Source: Verrucomicrobiales bacterium (GTDB lineage: Bacteria; Verrucomicrobiota; Verrucomicrobiia; Methylacidiphilales; JAAUTS01). Taken from it: DNA of 64,000 bases. The stretch lies in NCBI GenBank assembly GCA_031256975.1, contig JAIRPN010000015.1, positions 216,648 to 280,647 of the forward strand, given 5' to 3'. A program made the position numbers and the translations under genes. The notes beneath the pieces are model-generated. The model did no database searches and was not told the origin of the DNA. It saw only the letters and a program-made list of their open reading frames with translations. This document shows, piece by piece, positions 43,754 through 52,113 of the stretch (position 1 is its first letter; the number at the start of each line of letters is the position of its first letter).

Positions 43754-44575
43754 ATGGGAAAAGTCTGTTTTTTAGGTGAAGCCATTCACGGGGTCGCCGA
43801 ATTCACAACCTATAAACATGACTGGTTAAGAAATCAACGTCCCGAGGAATGGATCATTGTATTTGAAGCGGATCACATCGGCATGCTCAATTCAGTCGCT
43901 AATGACGAACCAGCGTATCAAATCTTACAAAATTTTCCCAAAGTACACCGTACTCAGGAAATGCTGATGTTATTGGAATATCTGATCGAAAAGAAAATTC
44001 CCTACTATGGAGCCGATGTTGTGACTAGGAACAAAATCGCAAAATTTCACGGAGATATGCTTGTGCCGCGACAAATTCAAGCAGAGCAAGAAGGCTTATT
44101 TTATTCACAGGCTGACCCCTTTACCTTGCGGGATTCTTATATGGCAAAAGTCATCGCCAATGTGGCAAGCAATCATCCGCATAAAAATATCGCCGGATTT
44201 TTTCATAACGGCCACATCAAAAAACATGGGAGCAAAGAAATAGGCAAATTCAAACTTCGCGATACGGCTGAAGTCCTTTTTGCAGACCATCAAATTCCAA
44301 GTTACAGCACTGGTTTATTCGCCGCACAGGGAAACATGCTACATAATATTTTCACGCCTCGTAATTTTAACAACATAGCGGATACTGAAGTCATTGAATC
44401 GCTGGCCAAACCGGATTCCTCCCCGCTAATCATCAAAGACAAGGAAACGATGGGCAATCTCGCGGCCTATCATCACGCTTTTGAAAAAGAAAATTTACCC
44501 GTCGCATGGCAATATGACGAATGCGTGATCTTTCACACGGCAACCACACCCACACTGGTTAAAGAAGCTCTTTGA
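43754..44575 (+). CDS. Erythromycin-esterase-like protein, AT-rich and apparently inserted
   Basis: Protein of 273 residues with the start VCFLGEAIHGVAEFTTYK, the hallmark of the erythromycin esterase (EreA) superfamily, followed by VFEADHIGML and later FFHNGHIKKHG, which may supply catalytic His residues. Known relatives hydrolyse macrolides or act on other substrates; resistance cannot be concluded. It is shorter than EreA (about 400 residues), far richer in A and T than its neighbours, and lies exactly between two direct repeats. Confidence 0.72.
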   Translation: MGKVCFLGEAIHGVAEFTTYKHDWLRNQRPEEWIIVFEADHIGMLNSVANDEPAYQILQNFPKVHRTQEMLMLLEYLIEKKIPYYGADVVTRNKIAKFHGDMLVPRQIQAEQEGLFYSQADPFTLRDSYMAKVIANVASNHPHKNIAGFFHNGHIKKHGSKEIGKFKLRDTAEVLFADHQIPSYSTGLFAAQGNMLHNIFTPRNFNNIADTEVIESLAKPDSSPLIIKDKETMGNLAAYHHAFEKENLPVAWQYDECVIFHTATTPTLVKEAL

Positions 44576-44578
44576 AGG

Positions 44579-44604
44579 ATTTACTTTGAAACTGCCGCTG
44601 GCAT
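44579..44604 (+). repeat. Direct repeat, right copy (displaced 3' end of the histidine kinase)
   Basis: ATTTACTTTGAAACTGCCGC plus TGGCAT, followed by GA so that it reads FTLKLPLA then TGA. It matches the kinase's last codons with 25 of 26 bases and keeps a stop codon, consistent with being the original gene end. Confidence 0.9.
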
Positions 44605-44648
44605 GAACTCTCTTTGACAACTAACAATTCATTTGCTTCTATACGGAT

Positions 44649-45002
44649 ATGAAAAGACACCCTTTAATTTTAATATGTCTTGTTGTTGCTATTTGTTTTT
44701 CGGGCTGCAAAAATGAAAAAGACAATGCCATCAAATGGGAATATAAAACAGTTACGTGGAGTCAACTTTACAGGCCACTTATGCTTGGGATGGAACAAAA
44801 TGGTGAAGCTAAATTTTTCAGCGATCCAGAAAAAAGCAGTTGGATGATCGACATGAGAAACGGACTCGCCCTGATGGAAAAGGACGAAAAAGAAAATTAT
44901 TTTGTAAAAAAATTGGATGAACTTGGAAATGATGGATGGGAGTTGGCCGCCACAATCGGCAACGAACGACCCACTTATATCTTCAAAAGAATTAAAAAAT
45001 AA
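44649..45002 (+). CDS. DUF4177-like lipoprotein, AT-rich
   Basis: Exported lipoprotein of 117 residues with signal peptide HPLILICLVVAICFSGC and a small domain resembling DUF4177: IKWEYKTVTWS at the start and KKLDELGNDGWELAATIGN later. The family has no known role. Composition is AT-rich, like the esterase-like gene before it. Confidence 0.72.
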   Translation: MKRHPLILICLVVAICFSGCKNEKDNAIKWEYKTVTWSQLYRPLMLGMEQNGEAKFFSDPEKSSWMIDMRNGLALMEKDEKENYFVKKLDELGNDGWELAATIGNERPTYIFKRIKK

Positions 45003-45009
45003 TTTGCCT

Positions 45010-45297
45010 ATGAAAGAAGTCACTGTCTTCGCCACAATCACAGCCAAAAAAGAAGCCGTCGCGCAAGTGCTTGCGGAACTCCAGATCCTGGTTCCCGCCG
45101 TGCAACAGGAACCGGGCTGCATCGCCTACAAACTGCACCAGAATGTCCGGCAACCGGAGTTGTTTCACTTTTACGAAATCTGGGGCAGCCAGGAGTTGCT
45201 CGACCAGCATGCGATCGCGCCGGCCTTGACCGCATTCAAGCAAAAGACCGCCGGGTTGCTGACGGGTCTGGACGTGTTCGTGGCCAAACCGGTTTGA
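45010..45297 (+). CDS. Antibiotic biosynthesis monooxygenase (ABM/YgiN-like) domain protein
   Basis: Small dimeric ferredoxin-fold protein of 95 residues. Start MKEVTVFATITAKKEAV at 45010 (the track start lies in the previous gene). QEPGCIAYKLHQNVRQPELFHFYEIWGSQELLDQH is the ABM-domain pattern of quinol monooxygenases. The true activity is unknown. A gene for a truncated globin follows four bases later, suggesting a two-gene unit. Confidence 0.9.
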   Translation: MKEVTVFATITAKKEAVAQVLAELQILVPAVQQEPGCIAYKLHQNVRQPELFHFYEIWGSQELLDQHAIAPALTAFKQKTAGLLTGLDVFVAKPV

Positions 45298-45301
45298 ACC
45301 G

Positions 45302-45685
45302 ATGAGTGGGGTTTTATTTGAACGGGTTGGGGGTCGCAAGGGACTGTTGCGCCTGCTGCGTCATTTTTACGCCGACGTACGCCAGCACGCCGTGATCGGG
45401 CCGATTTTCCTGGCGAAGATCCACGACTGGCCCGCGCATCTGGAAAAAATCGCCGATTTCTGGTCGGGCCTAACCGGCGGTCCCGCCGAATACGGCGGCG
45501 GAATGGCAGCCCGGCATGTTCCGCTCGGCCTGGAGGAACAACATTTTCAGGCCTGGCTCACGCTGTGGCAGCACAATTGCCGCGCGCAGCTGGGCGCGGA
45601 GGAAGCCGAGGAAATGATCGCGCTGGCCAACAACATCGGTGACCGTCTGCGGGGCATCGTGGCCCGCGCGCGGTTGCTGCAATAA
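45302..45685 (+). CDS. Group III truncated hemoglobin
   Basis: Haem protein of 127 residues: FYADVRQHAVIGPIF near the N-terminus, DFWSGLTGG in the middle and ARHVPLGLEEQHFQAWLTLW, in which the second His is the proximal ligand. Group III globins are thought to bind oxygen or detoxify nitric oxide or peroxide; the role is unproven. It is followed at once by the convergent end of the bat operon. Confidence 0.9.
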   Translation: MSGVLFERVGGRKGLLRLLRHFYADVRQHAVIGPIFLAKIHDWPAHLEKIADFWSGLTGGPAEYGGGMAARHVPLGLEEQHFQAWLTLWQHNCRAQLGAEEAEEMIALANNIGDRLRGIVARARLLQ

Positions 45686-45696
45686 GCAGCCGCTAA

Positions 45697-46479
45697 TCAC
45701 GAGGCGGGCAAGACCGGCTTGAGCTTGGCGAGCGGAATCCAGCCTTTTTGTCCGGCCGGGTTTTTGACATACACGAACTCGTTGTAATGCTTCAACGGCT
45801 TGACCAGGTCGCCTTCCTTCAGGCTGGCAACATCGCCCGCGTCGGCAAACGGCGAAACTTTCAGCGGCGTGCCCTCGCCCATCACCACTTGCTGGTCGAG
45901 TTGCTGGGTTTGCACCATCATGCCACCACCCGCCAACAGCAACACCAGCACGCTAACCGCGACCATGCCGTGGAACAGGCGGGTCGGGCATTTTTCGTGC
46001 TCGCCGAAATTCAGCCAGGCGCCGCGCAAAAAAACGCCCAGCATGGCCGCCAACAGCGAGGCGAACCCAATCCAGGCCCAGGTGTTTAAGCCAAACGCGA
46101 CAAAGGGTTTCTGCCATACCGGGACCACGGGTTCCGGCAGGCCGCGCGACTGGCGCAGCACGGCGAGGTTGGCGGCAACATCGGCCGCGTTCGGCTCCAG
46201 CAGCAACGCGCGCTGGTATTCCAGTACCGCCTTGCCGATCTCGCCTTTCAGGTAATAGGCATTGCCGAGGTTGTAAAACACCGAGGCCGACAGGCTGCCG
46301 TCCTGCAGCAGGTTTTCATAAATGCGGATGGCGTCGTCGTATTTCTTCGCCGCGTAGGCCTGGTTGGCCGCGTCAAAATCGCTGGTGCCGGGTTTGCCCG
46401 CCATCAGCGGCGCCGACGCCAACAGTAAAAGAGCAAGAATTAATCCTCCCTGACGCAGCTTCGACTTCAAATTTTTCAT
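45697..46479 (-). CDS. BatE-like TPR and SH3 domain protein
   Basis: Last gene of the bat operon, 260 residues: signal peptide (LILALLLLASAPLMAG), TPR repeats near residues 35-110 (YAAKKYDDAIRIYENLL, VFYNLGNAYYLKGEIGKAVLEYQRAL), two membrane helices, and a C-terminal SH3-like domain (GDLVKPLKHYNEFVYVKNPAGQKGWI). It fits BatE. Its ATG overlaps the TGA of batD (ATGA). Confidence 0.88.
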   Translation of the reverse strand: MKNLKSKLRQGGLILALLLLASAPLMAGKPGTSDFDAANQAYAAKKYDDAIRIYENLLQDGSLSASVFYNLGNAYYLKGEIGKAVLEYQRALLLEPNAADVAANLAVLRQSRGLPEPVVPVWQKPFVAFGLNTWAWIGFASLLAAMLGVFLRGAWLNFGEHEKCPTRLFHGMVAVSVLVLLLAGGGMMVQTQQLDQQVVMGEGTPLKVSPFADAGDVASLKEGDLVKPLKHYNEFVYVKNPAGQKGWIPLAKLKPVLPAS

Positions 46480-48314
46480 GCTTTTGCCTCCAATTGCCTG
46501 AGTTGTTCGGTTATGCGCTGTCTTAAATCAAACATTTCATCGCGGCTGAAACGGCGGCCCGCATAGGTGACGGCATCCGCTGTCTCAAACAGGGCCACGA
46601 TCGGCTCACCGTTGGCGCCCAGTCTGGCACGCACATCGGCGGTGGTGATGCTCTCGGCGCGAACTTTCCACAGACCGGCGAGCCGTTCACGCAACGCACG
46701 GCTGGCAGCCTCGGCAAAGGCGGCGGAATCCTCGTTGGCCAGTGCGGAATCAAGCGCCTGCAAGGAATGCACGATGTTGCGGCCCATGCGCTTGTTTTGC
46801 TGGTAATCGGTATTCAGCACCTGTTTGCGGTAACGGCGCAGCAGGAAAAACCCGGCCAGGCCGATCAACAGCGAACCGCTGTTAGCGACCCAGTACCAGG
46901 CCCTGCCGGTCACCGGCAACAGGTTGGCGCGCAGGGCGCCTTCTTCCAGGCGGATGGGCGCCAGCACCGGGCCGTTGTTTTCCGGTGCGGGGTGAACGGG
47001 AGTCTGCTGCGCCAAGGATTTGTCCTGCTCGGCGGGCAATATCGCCACCCTGGGCAATTCCGGATGCAGGGTCACATATTGCACCGCCTGCGGATCGAAG
47101 TAGGAAAATTCAAGCGCGGGCAGGCTGTTTAATTGCCCGTCCTGCGGAATCAAGGCTTGGGTGAAAGTCTTGGCTCCCTCGATTCCGGTGCTGTCCGACG
47201 GCTCGAAATGATTGCTCGCGGGATACACTTTCCAGCCTTTGCTGTCGGCAAAGGCCGGCGCGCTGATGCGGTCAAAATTGCCGCTGCCCTGGATTTCCAG
47301 CTTCATCGTCAACGGGTCGCCGACATGCACCTGCAGCGGGTCGGCGGAAAGCTTGGCGCTGAACCTGCCAATCGCCCCGGCGAATGAGGTCGGCCGGCCT
47401 TCCTCGGGCAGGGCCAGCACGCCAACCGTGTGGTTCCTGCTGTTGACGGTAACGGATTTTTCCACGCGGCGGCGGAAAAATCCGCGGAAGAAGGGATCAT
47501 TGAACGGGTCGTTATTGTCACCGTCCTGGCCGCTGTCGCTCTCGACCACGTAAATTGACAAGGGCCATTGCGCGTTGAGGTCGAACTGCCCTTCCTTGAT
47601 TGCTGTTAGCGACACGGCGGCGCTAACCACGATATACGGGACGCCGTCGACGACCTGTTCGCTTTGCCTGATCTGGTTCGGCTTGAGCGTCGAGCTGGCG
47701 AAGGAATCGTTCTTGATCGACGGCATGCCGACCTGGTTGATCTGCAAATTGGAATTGCGATTGATGTAAAAACTGATGGTCACCGGCACCACCTGGCCGA
47801 CGTACATTTTGTCCGGCACACCGGTGATGCGGCCAAAGATTGATTTGTTTTTCTCGATGTCGGCGGGAACCGTGGCCGACGATGGCGCAGAGGAACCCGT
47901 GCCACCCGCCTGGGCGGGCGAAGCGGCGCTGTTGTCCTTCAATACCTTCAGGGTTAGCGGCTGGGTTTGCAGGTTTTTACCATCGACCTGGCAGGAGATT
48001 GGCGGAATGGTGAAACTGCCTTCCTTGGTCGGCACCACGCGGTAGATCAAGGTCACGTTCGACGACATGCTGCCGTTGACCCAGGAGAACTGGCTGCTTT
48101 GCCCGGCATTTTCAAACTCCAATCCGTCGACCTGCGGCAGGGCGGGATTGGCGGAACGGGAACCATTGATAACCAGTTTCAACACCGCGGACTGCCCCAG
48201 GCTGATGGCGTCCGGTGACAAATTGGCCTGCACGTTGGCGTCAGCCGCCAGCGCGGCCAGCGGCGCAAGGCCCAGCAACATCACGGTTAGCGTCTTGAAC
48301 AGATTCCTCTTCAT
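46476..48314 (-). CDS. BatD-family oxygen tolerance protein
   Basis: Exported protein of 612 residues: signal peptide, then beta-sandwich modules (LVINGSRSANPALPQVDGLEF, VPVTISFYINRNSNLQ, VGDPLTMKLEIQGSGNFDRI), a membrane helix near residue 480 and a cytoplasmic helical tail. This is the BatD layout. Bat proteins were linked to oxygen tolerance in Bacteroides and form complexes with MoxR ATPases; the exact role is unresolved. It starts one base after the stop of batB/C. Confidence 0.9.
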   Translation of the reverse strand: MKRNLFKTLTVMLLGLAPLAALAADANVQANLSPDAISLGQSAVLKLVINGSRSANPALPQVDGLEFENAGQSSQFSWVNGSMSSNVTLIYRVVPTKEGSFTIPPISCQVDGKNLQTQPLTLKVLKDNSAASPAQAGGTGSSAPSSATVPADIEKNKSIFGRITGVPDKMYVGQVVPVTISFYINRNSNLQINQVGMPSIKNDSFASSTLKPNQIRQSEQVVDGVPYIVVSAAVSLTAIKEGQFDLNAQWPLSIYVVESDSGQDGDNNDPFNDPFFRGFFRRRVEKSVTVNSRNHTVGVLALPEEGRPTSFAGAIGRFSAKLSADPLQVHVGDPLTMKLEIQGSGNFDRISAPAFADSKGWKVYPASNHFEPSDSTGIEGAKTFTQALIPQDGQLNSLPALEFSYFDPQAVQYVTLHPELPRVAILPAEQDKSLAQQTPVHPAPENNGPVLAPIRLEEGALRANLLPVTGRAWYWVANSGSLLIGLAGFFLLRRYRKQVLNTDYQQNKRMGRNIVHSLQALDSALANEDSAAFAEAASRALRERLAGLWKVRAESITTADVRARLGANGEPIVALFETADAVTYAGRRFSRDEMFDLRQRITEQLRQLEAKA

Positions 48315-48315
48315 G

Positions 48316-50304
48316 TCACCAATCCTTCTTGTTGTCTTTTTGTGAACCGGATTGATTTTGGTAATTCGGCATCGACATATTATACGGACGTTCCTCGCCT
48401 TTTAAAGAATCCAATGCGGCCTGCGCCTGTTCCTTGCTCATGCCGCCGGGCTGTTGATCCGGGCCGCCTTGCTGCTGTTGCCGGTTGCCGGAATTCTGCT
48501 GATCCTTCTGATCTTTGCCCGGTTGCGGTTTGCCATTAGCGTCCTGCTTTTGCGGTTGGTTCTGGTCCTGCTGTCCCTTGCCTTGCTGGTTTTGTTTATC
48601 CTGCTTGTTTTGCGAATTGTTTTGGTTTTGCTGCTGGTTCTGTTGCGACTGGTTGTTCTTGTCGCCGGAGTTCTGCTGCTGTTGGTTCTGGTCTTGGTTT
48701 TGCTGTTGCTTGTCCTTGTCCGACTGGTTTTTATCCTGTTGGCTTTGGTTCTGCTGCTGTTGCTGATCCTTTTGATCTTTCTGGTCCTGTTTGTCTTTGT
48801 CCTTGTCCTGGTTCTGCTGGGGCGGCGGCAGTTCATTCAGGCGTTTCTGCACAAACTCCATGTTGTATTTGGCGTCCTGGTCCTTCTCATTGAGCTTCAA
48901 TGCGCCCTGGTAGGCCTGCACCGATTGTTGCCAGAGTTTCCGCGTGGCGTCGGGATCGCTCTTTTCCGTGGTCTCGCCGCGACGGTACAAGCTGTTGCCG
49001 TAATTGTAATAGGCCTGGTTTTGTAATTTCAGGTCATCCGCGCTCAGGGCTTTTTGCAAGGCCTCGGAAGCCAGTTGGTAATGGCCAAGTTTGTAGTTGG
49101 CAGTGCCGTAGTCGTAATTCAAAACAGGATCGTCGGGATGCTTGGCCAGTTTGGTTTTGTATTTTTCCACCAGTTTTGCGAATTCCTGCCGGTCCTTGGC
49201 GTTCGGCGCGCTGTTGGCACGGGCGGCCCAAGGCAGGCCAAACATCATCAGCAACATCGCGGTTAGCGCCGCGGCGGATACGGATTTTTTACGGGCAAAC
49301 CACTGGGTCTTGCGTTCGCGGGTCAGGAACTCCGCCGCCAACAGCAACATTCCCGCCGCCAACGGCCAGCCGAAGCGCTCCAGCGGAATCTTTTCCATGC
49401 GGCTGCTCAGCTCCTGCTTGGGAATAATCTGGATCTTGTCGTTGTAAATTTTTTCCACGCCACCGCCGGTGGAACTTTGCAGGGCGTAGGAGCCCCCGGT
49501 GAGCTCGGCGATTTTTTTCAACATGGTTTCATCCAGCCGTGATTTCACAATCTGGCCCTTCTCATCCTTGAGGAAATCCACGCCGCCGCTTTCGTTCGGC
49601 ACCGGAATCAGGTCGCCGGTCGGAGTGCCGATGCCGACAGTGTAAATCACAATACCCTGCGAAGCCGCACGCTTGGCCTCGGCCAGCGCCGAACCCTCCA
49701 AGTCCTCGCCATCGGTCAGCAAAATCATGATTTTTTTGCTGCCCTGCGCCTTGCCCAGCAAATCCTCGCCCGCCCGCATCGCCGTGGCAAGGTCGGTGCC
49801 CGGCACCGGCATCATGTCCGGCGACAAGGTGTCCAGCGATTGCAAAAACATGTCGTAATCCAGGGTCGGCGGGCACATCACGTAGGCGGAACCGGCAAAG
49901 GGAATCAGTGCCAGGCGGTCGCCATCGGCCATGTCCACCAGGTCGCGCACCGCCAGCTTGGCGCGTTCCAGGCGGCTCGGCTTCACGTCCTGCGTCAGCA
50001 TGCTGCGCGACACGTCGATCGCCACCACGATATCAATGCCCTTGCGTTTCACCTCCTGCCAACGATAACCGACCTGCGGCCGTGCCAGCGCAATGAAAAA
50101 ACACGCTAATGACAAAACAAACAAGATGCGTTTCACCAAACGGCGCAGCGGCGAAAAGTTCACCGTTAGCTCCGCCAGCAAATGCCTGGACACAAACGAT
50201 TCCAGCGCCAGACGACGGCGACGGTCCGACCACCAGAAAAAAGCCGCCAACAGCAGGCACACCACCGCGCCGACGTACAACCAAAGCGGGGTCGCGAAAC
50301 TCAT
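48316..50304 (-). CDS. BatB/BatC fusion: von Willebrand A domain, TPR and Gln/Asn-rich tail
   Basis: Protein of 662 residues. Two membrane helices at the N-terminus, a von Willebrand A domain with MIDAS DVSRSMLT near residue 97, two more membrane helices, then TPR repeats (NYDYGTANYKLGHYQLASEALQKAL and YNYGNSLYRRGE). About residues 485-610 are a Gln/Asn/Lys/Asp-rich low-complexity stretch. BatB and BatC are often separate genes; here they are one. Its start overlaps the batA stop (ATGA). Confidence 0.92.
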   Translation of the reverse strand: MSFATPLWLYVGAVVCLLLAAFFWWSDRRRRLALESFVSRHLLAELTVNFSPLRRLVKRILFVLSLACFFIALARPQVGYRWQEVKRKGIDIVVAIDVSRSMLTQDVKPSRLERAKLAVRDLVDMADGDRLALIPFAGSAYVMCPPTLDYDMFLQSLDTLSPDMMPVPGTDLATAMRAGEDLLGKAQGSKKIMILLTDGEDLEGSALAEAKRAASQGIVIYTVGIGTPTGDLIPVPNESGGVDFLKDEKGQIVKSRLDETMLKKIAELTGGSYALQSSTGGGVEKIYNDKIQIIPKQELSSRMEKIPLERFGWPLAAGMLLLAAEFLTRERKTQWFARKKSVSAAALTAMLLMMFGLPWAARANSAPNAKDRQEFAKLVEKYKTKLAKHPDDPVLNYDYGTANYKLGHYQLASEALQKALSADDLKLQNQAYYNYGNSLYRRGETTEKSDPDATRKLWQQSVQAYQGALKLNEKDQDAKYNMEFVQKRLNELPPPQQNQDKDKDKQDQKDQKDQQQQQNQSQQDKNQSDKDKQQQNQDQNQQQQNSGDKNNQSQQNQQQNQNNSQNKQDKQNQQGKGQQDQNQPQKQDANGKPQPGKDQKDQQNSGNRQQQQGGPDQQPGGMSKEQAQAALDSLKGEERPYNMSMPNYQNQSGSQKDNKKDW

Positions 50305-51305
50305 GGCAACCTCCTGATTAGCGCCTCGGAAAACGCCACTTCCAGCAACAGCACCGCCAGTGCCGGAAGAATCGCCCAGTGGAACAGCTCGCGGTAGTTC
50401 TCAAATTTCTTGGTCACATGCACCGTGGTCTCCATCTGGTTGATCTCCGCGTAAATGCCCTTCAACGAATCGGTGTCGGTGGCGCGGTAATATTTACCAC
50501 CGGTTTCCTGCGCGATTTTTTGCAAGGTGTCCTCGTCAATATCCACCTGCATCGGCACGGTGACTTTGCGCCCGAACTGGTCGGTGGCGGGAATCATCGC
50601 TTCGCCACGCGTGCCCGCGCCAATAGTATAAACTTTAACGCCCATCGCCTTGGCCAATTCGGCGGCCGCCAACGGCGAAATCTTGCCCATGTTGTTGATC
50701 CCGTCGGTCAGCAAAATAATGACCTTCGACTTGCCCTTCTGGTCACGCAAATGATTGGTGCAGGTCGCCAGCGCCGAGCCGATCGCGGTGCCGTCCTCAA
50801 CGCCGTCGGTGCTGATGGCATCCACCCGCTGCTCCAGCCAGTCGTGGTCCATGGTCAGTGGCGAAACCAAATACGAATACCCGGCAAAAGCCACCGCGCC
50901 GATGCGGTCATTGGGACGCTGGTCGATGAAATTTTTCACCACCGATTTCACCACCTCCACGCGACTGGTTGGCTGGCCGTTCAATTTGAAATCCAGCGCC
51001 TGCATCGAGCCGCTGATGTCGATTGCCAGCATGATGTCGATGCCGTTGGCGGAAATGTCCTGCGTCTGCTTGCCCAGTTGCGGGCGTGCCAGCGCGAAAA
51101 TGAACAACGCCAGCGCCGCCAGCCGCAACAGCATGGCAAACCAGCCCGCCGCCGATTTTTTCGGCGCGCCGGTTTGCCGCGCTATCGAGGTGGAGGAAAA
51201 AAGGATCGTCGCCGCCTTGCCCCGGCGGCCCCACCACAGCGCCAGCAACGGCAGCGCCAGCAACAGCCAGAGAAAGCCGGGATACATGAAACGGAAGGAA
51301 GTCAT
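50301..51305 (-). CDS. BatA-like von Willebrand A domain protein
   Basis: Membrane protein of 334 residues: BatA N-terminal helix (FLWLLLALPLLALWWG), a second helix (FAMLLRLAALALFIFALARPQLG), the von Willebrand A domain with MIDAS DISGSMQALD and a C-terminal helix. It should sit in the inner membrane with its metal-binding domain facing the periplasm. Operon neighbours (BatB/C, BatD, MoxR) support a complex. Confidence 0.92.
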   Translation of the reverse strand: MTSFRFMYPGFLWLLLALPLLALWWGRRGKAATILFSSTSIARQTGAPKKSAAGWFAMLLRLAALALFIFALARPQLGKQTQDISANGIDIMLAIDISGSMQALDFKLNGQPTSRVEVVKSVVKNFIDQRPNDRIGAVAFAGYSYLVSPLTMDHDWLEQRVDAISTDGVEDGTAIGSALATCTNHLRDQKGKSKVIILLTDGINNMGKISPLAAAELAKAMGVKVYTIGAGTRGEAMIPATDQFGRKVTVPMQVDIDEDTLQKIAQETGGKYYRATDTDSLKGIYAEINQMETTVHVTKKFENYRELFHWAILPALAVLLLEVAFSEALIRRLP

Positions 51306-51330
51306 GCGCCCTCTCTCCCGATGGCACCCG

Positions 51331-51425
51331 CGCGAAACCGCGAAGGCGCGAAGAAACCGTTGCCAGGAGAAAGGGAAAAACTCCGGACAACGGTTTTTTT
51401 AATCTTCGCGCCTTCGCGGCTTCGC
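51331..51425. repeat. Intergenic inverted repeat between batA and the DUF4381-like gene
   Basis: CCGCGAAGGCGCGAAGA is mirrored by TCTTCGCGCCTTCGCGG about 60 bases later, with inner arms AACCGTTG and CAACGGTT also pairing. It lies within the operon, so it may weaken transcription of or protect the mRNA of the downstream bat genes. Confidence 0.8.
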
Positions 51426-51444
51426 CTGAAAATCATTTGCGGAA

Positions 51445-52113
51445 TCATGACGCCACCTCCTGCGCTTGCACGGGTTTGGCTTCGTCATTAGCGTCCGTTT
51501 TCGTACTTTCCTGCGGCTTGGTGGATTCAATAAAACGGGCGGCGCTGTCGAGCATCAGTTGCATTTGCTCGACGTTCAATTCGGAGCGGGCGAATTTCGC
51601 CATGTCGCAATAACCCAGAAAATCATTCAACTGCGGCAAATGCGGTTCAAGTTCGCCGTTGGCGTTTTGCGTCGCGCTGCGGATAAATTCTTCCGTCGTC
51701 TGGTGCGTGCTCGGCACACGGAAGCGCCGTTCCAGGTAACCGCGCACGATGTCGGAAACTTCGCCGGAAAACGCGCGGGCGTTGCCTTCCACGATCAGCG
51801 TGCGGCATTGCCGCAGGCGCTCCATGACGATTTGATAAAGCGTGCGGACGGGTTTGCGTGATTTGAAGTAACGAATCAGCCACCAGACCAGGCCGCTAAC
51901 GACCACCAGCACGGCGATGGCGATTAGCGTCCACCAGACATACTTCAGGTAATCCGGCACCCAGATTCCGCGGACATCGTGGATGTCCCCCTCCGCCGGC
52001 GCGAAGCTCGGCGGAGGAGGCTCTGGGTGGGGTGGGGTTTGGGAAAACACAGTTACACCCGGGAACACGAGCGCGAGCAGAATCGAAGCGAAAAGGGAGG
52101 AAAACTTCTTCAT
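51445..52113 (-). CDS. DUF4381-like protein of the bat operon
   Basis: Protein of 222 residues: signal peptide, an extracytoplasmic Pro-rich stretch (PPHPEPPPPSFAPAEGD), a membrane helix (WTLIAIAVLVVVSGLVWWLI) and a cytoplasmic helical domain (YQIVMERLRQCRTLI, GEVSDIVRGYLERRFRVPSTHQTTEEF). This pattern fits the DUF4381 family, usual in moxR-bat operons. Its start overlaps the DUF58 gene stop. Confidence 0.78.
   Translation of the reverse strand: MKKFSSLFASILLALVFPGVTVFSQTPPHPEPPPPSFAPAEGDIHDVRGIWVPDYLKYVWWTLIAIAVLVVVSGLVWWLIRYFKSRKPVRTLYQIVMERLRQCRTLIVEGNARAFSGEVSDIVRGYLERRFRVPSTHQTTEEFIRSATQNANGELEPHLPQLNDFLGYCDMAKFARSELNVEQMQLMLDSAARFIESTKPQESTKTDANDEAKPVQAQEVAS

Noticed and set aside
48454-49026. 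190-aa Leu/Val-rich ORF that looks like a membrane protein
   Set aside because: It is the complement of the Gln/Asn-rich codons of the BatB/C tail; CAA/CAG read backwards give Leu, so the hydrophobicity is an artefact.
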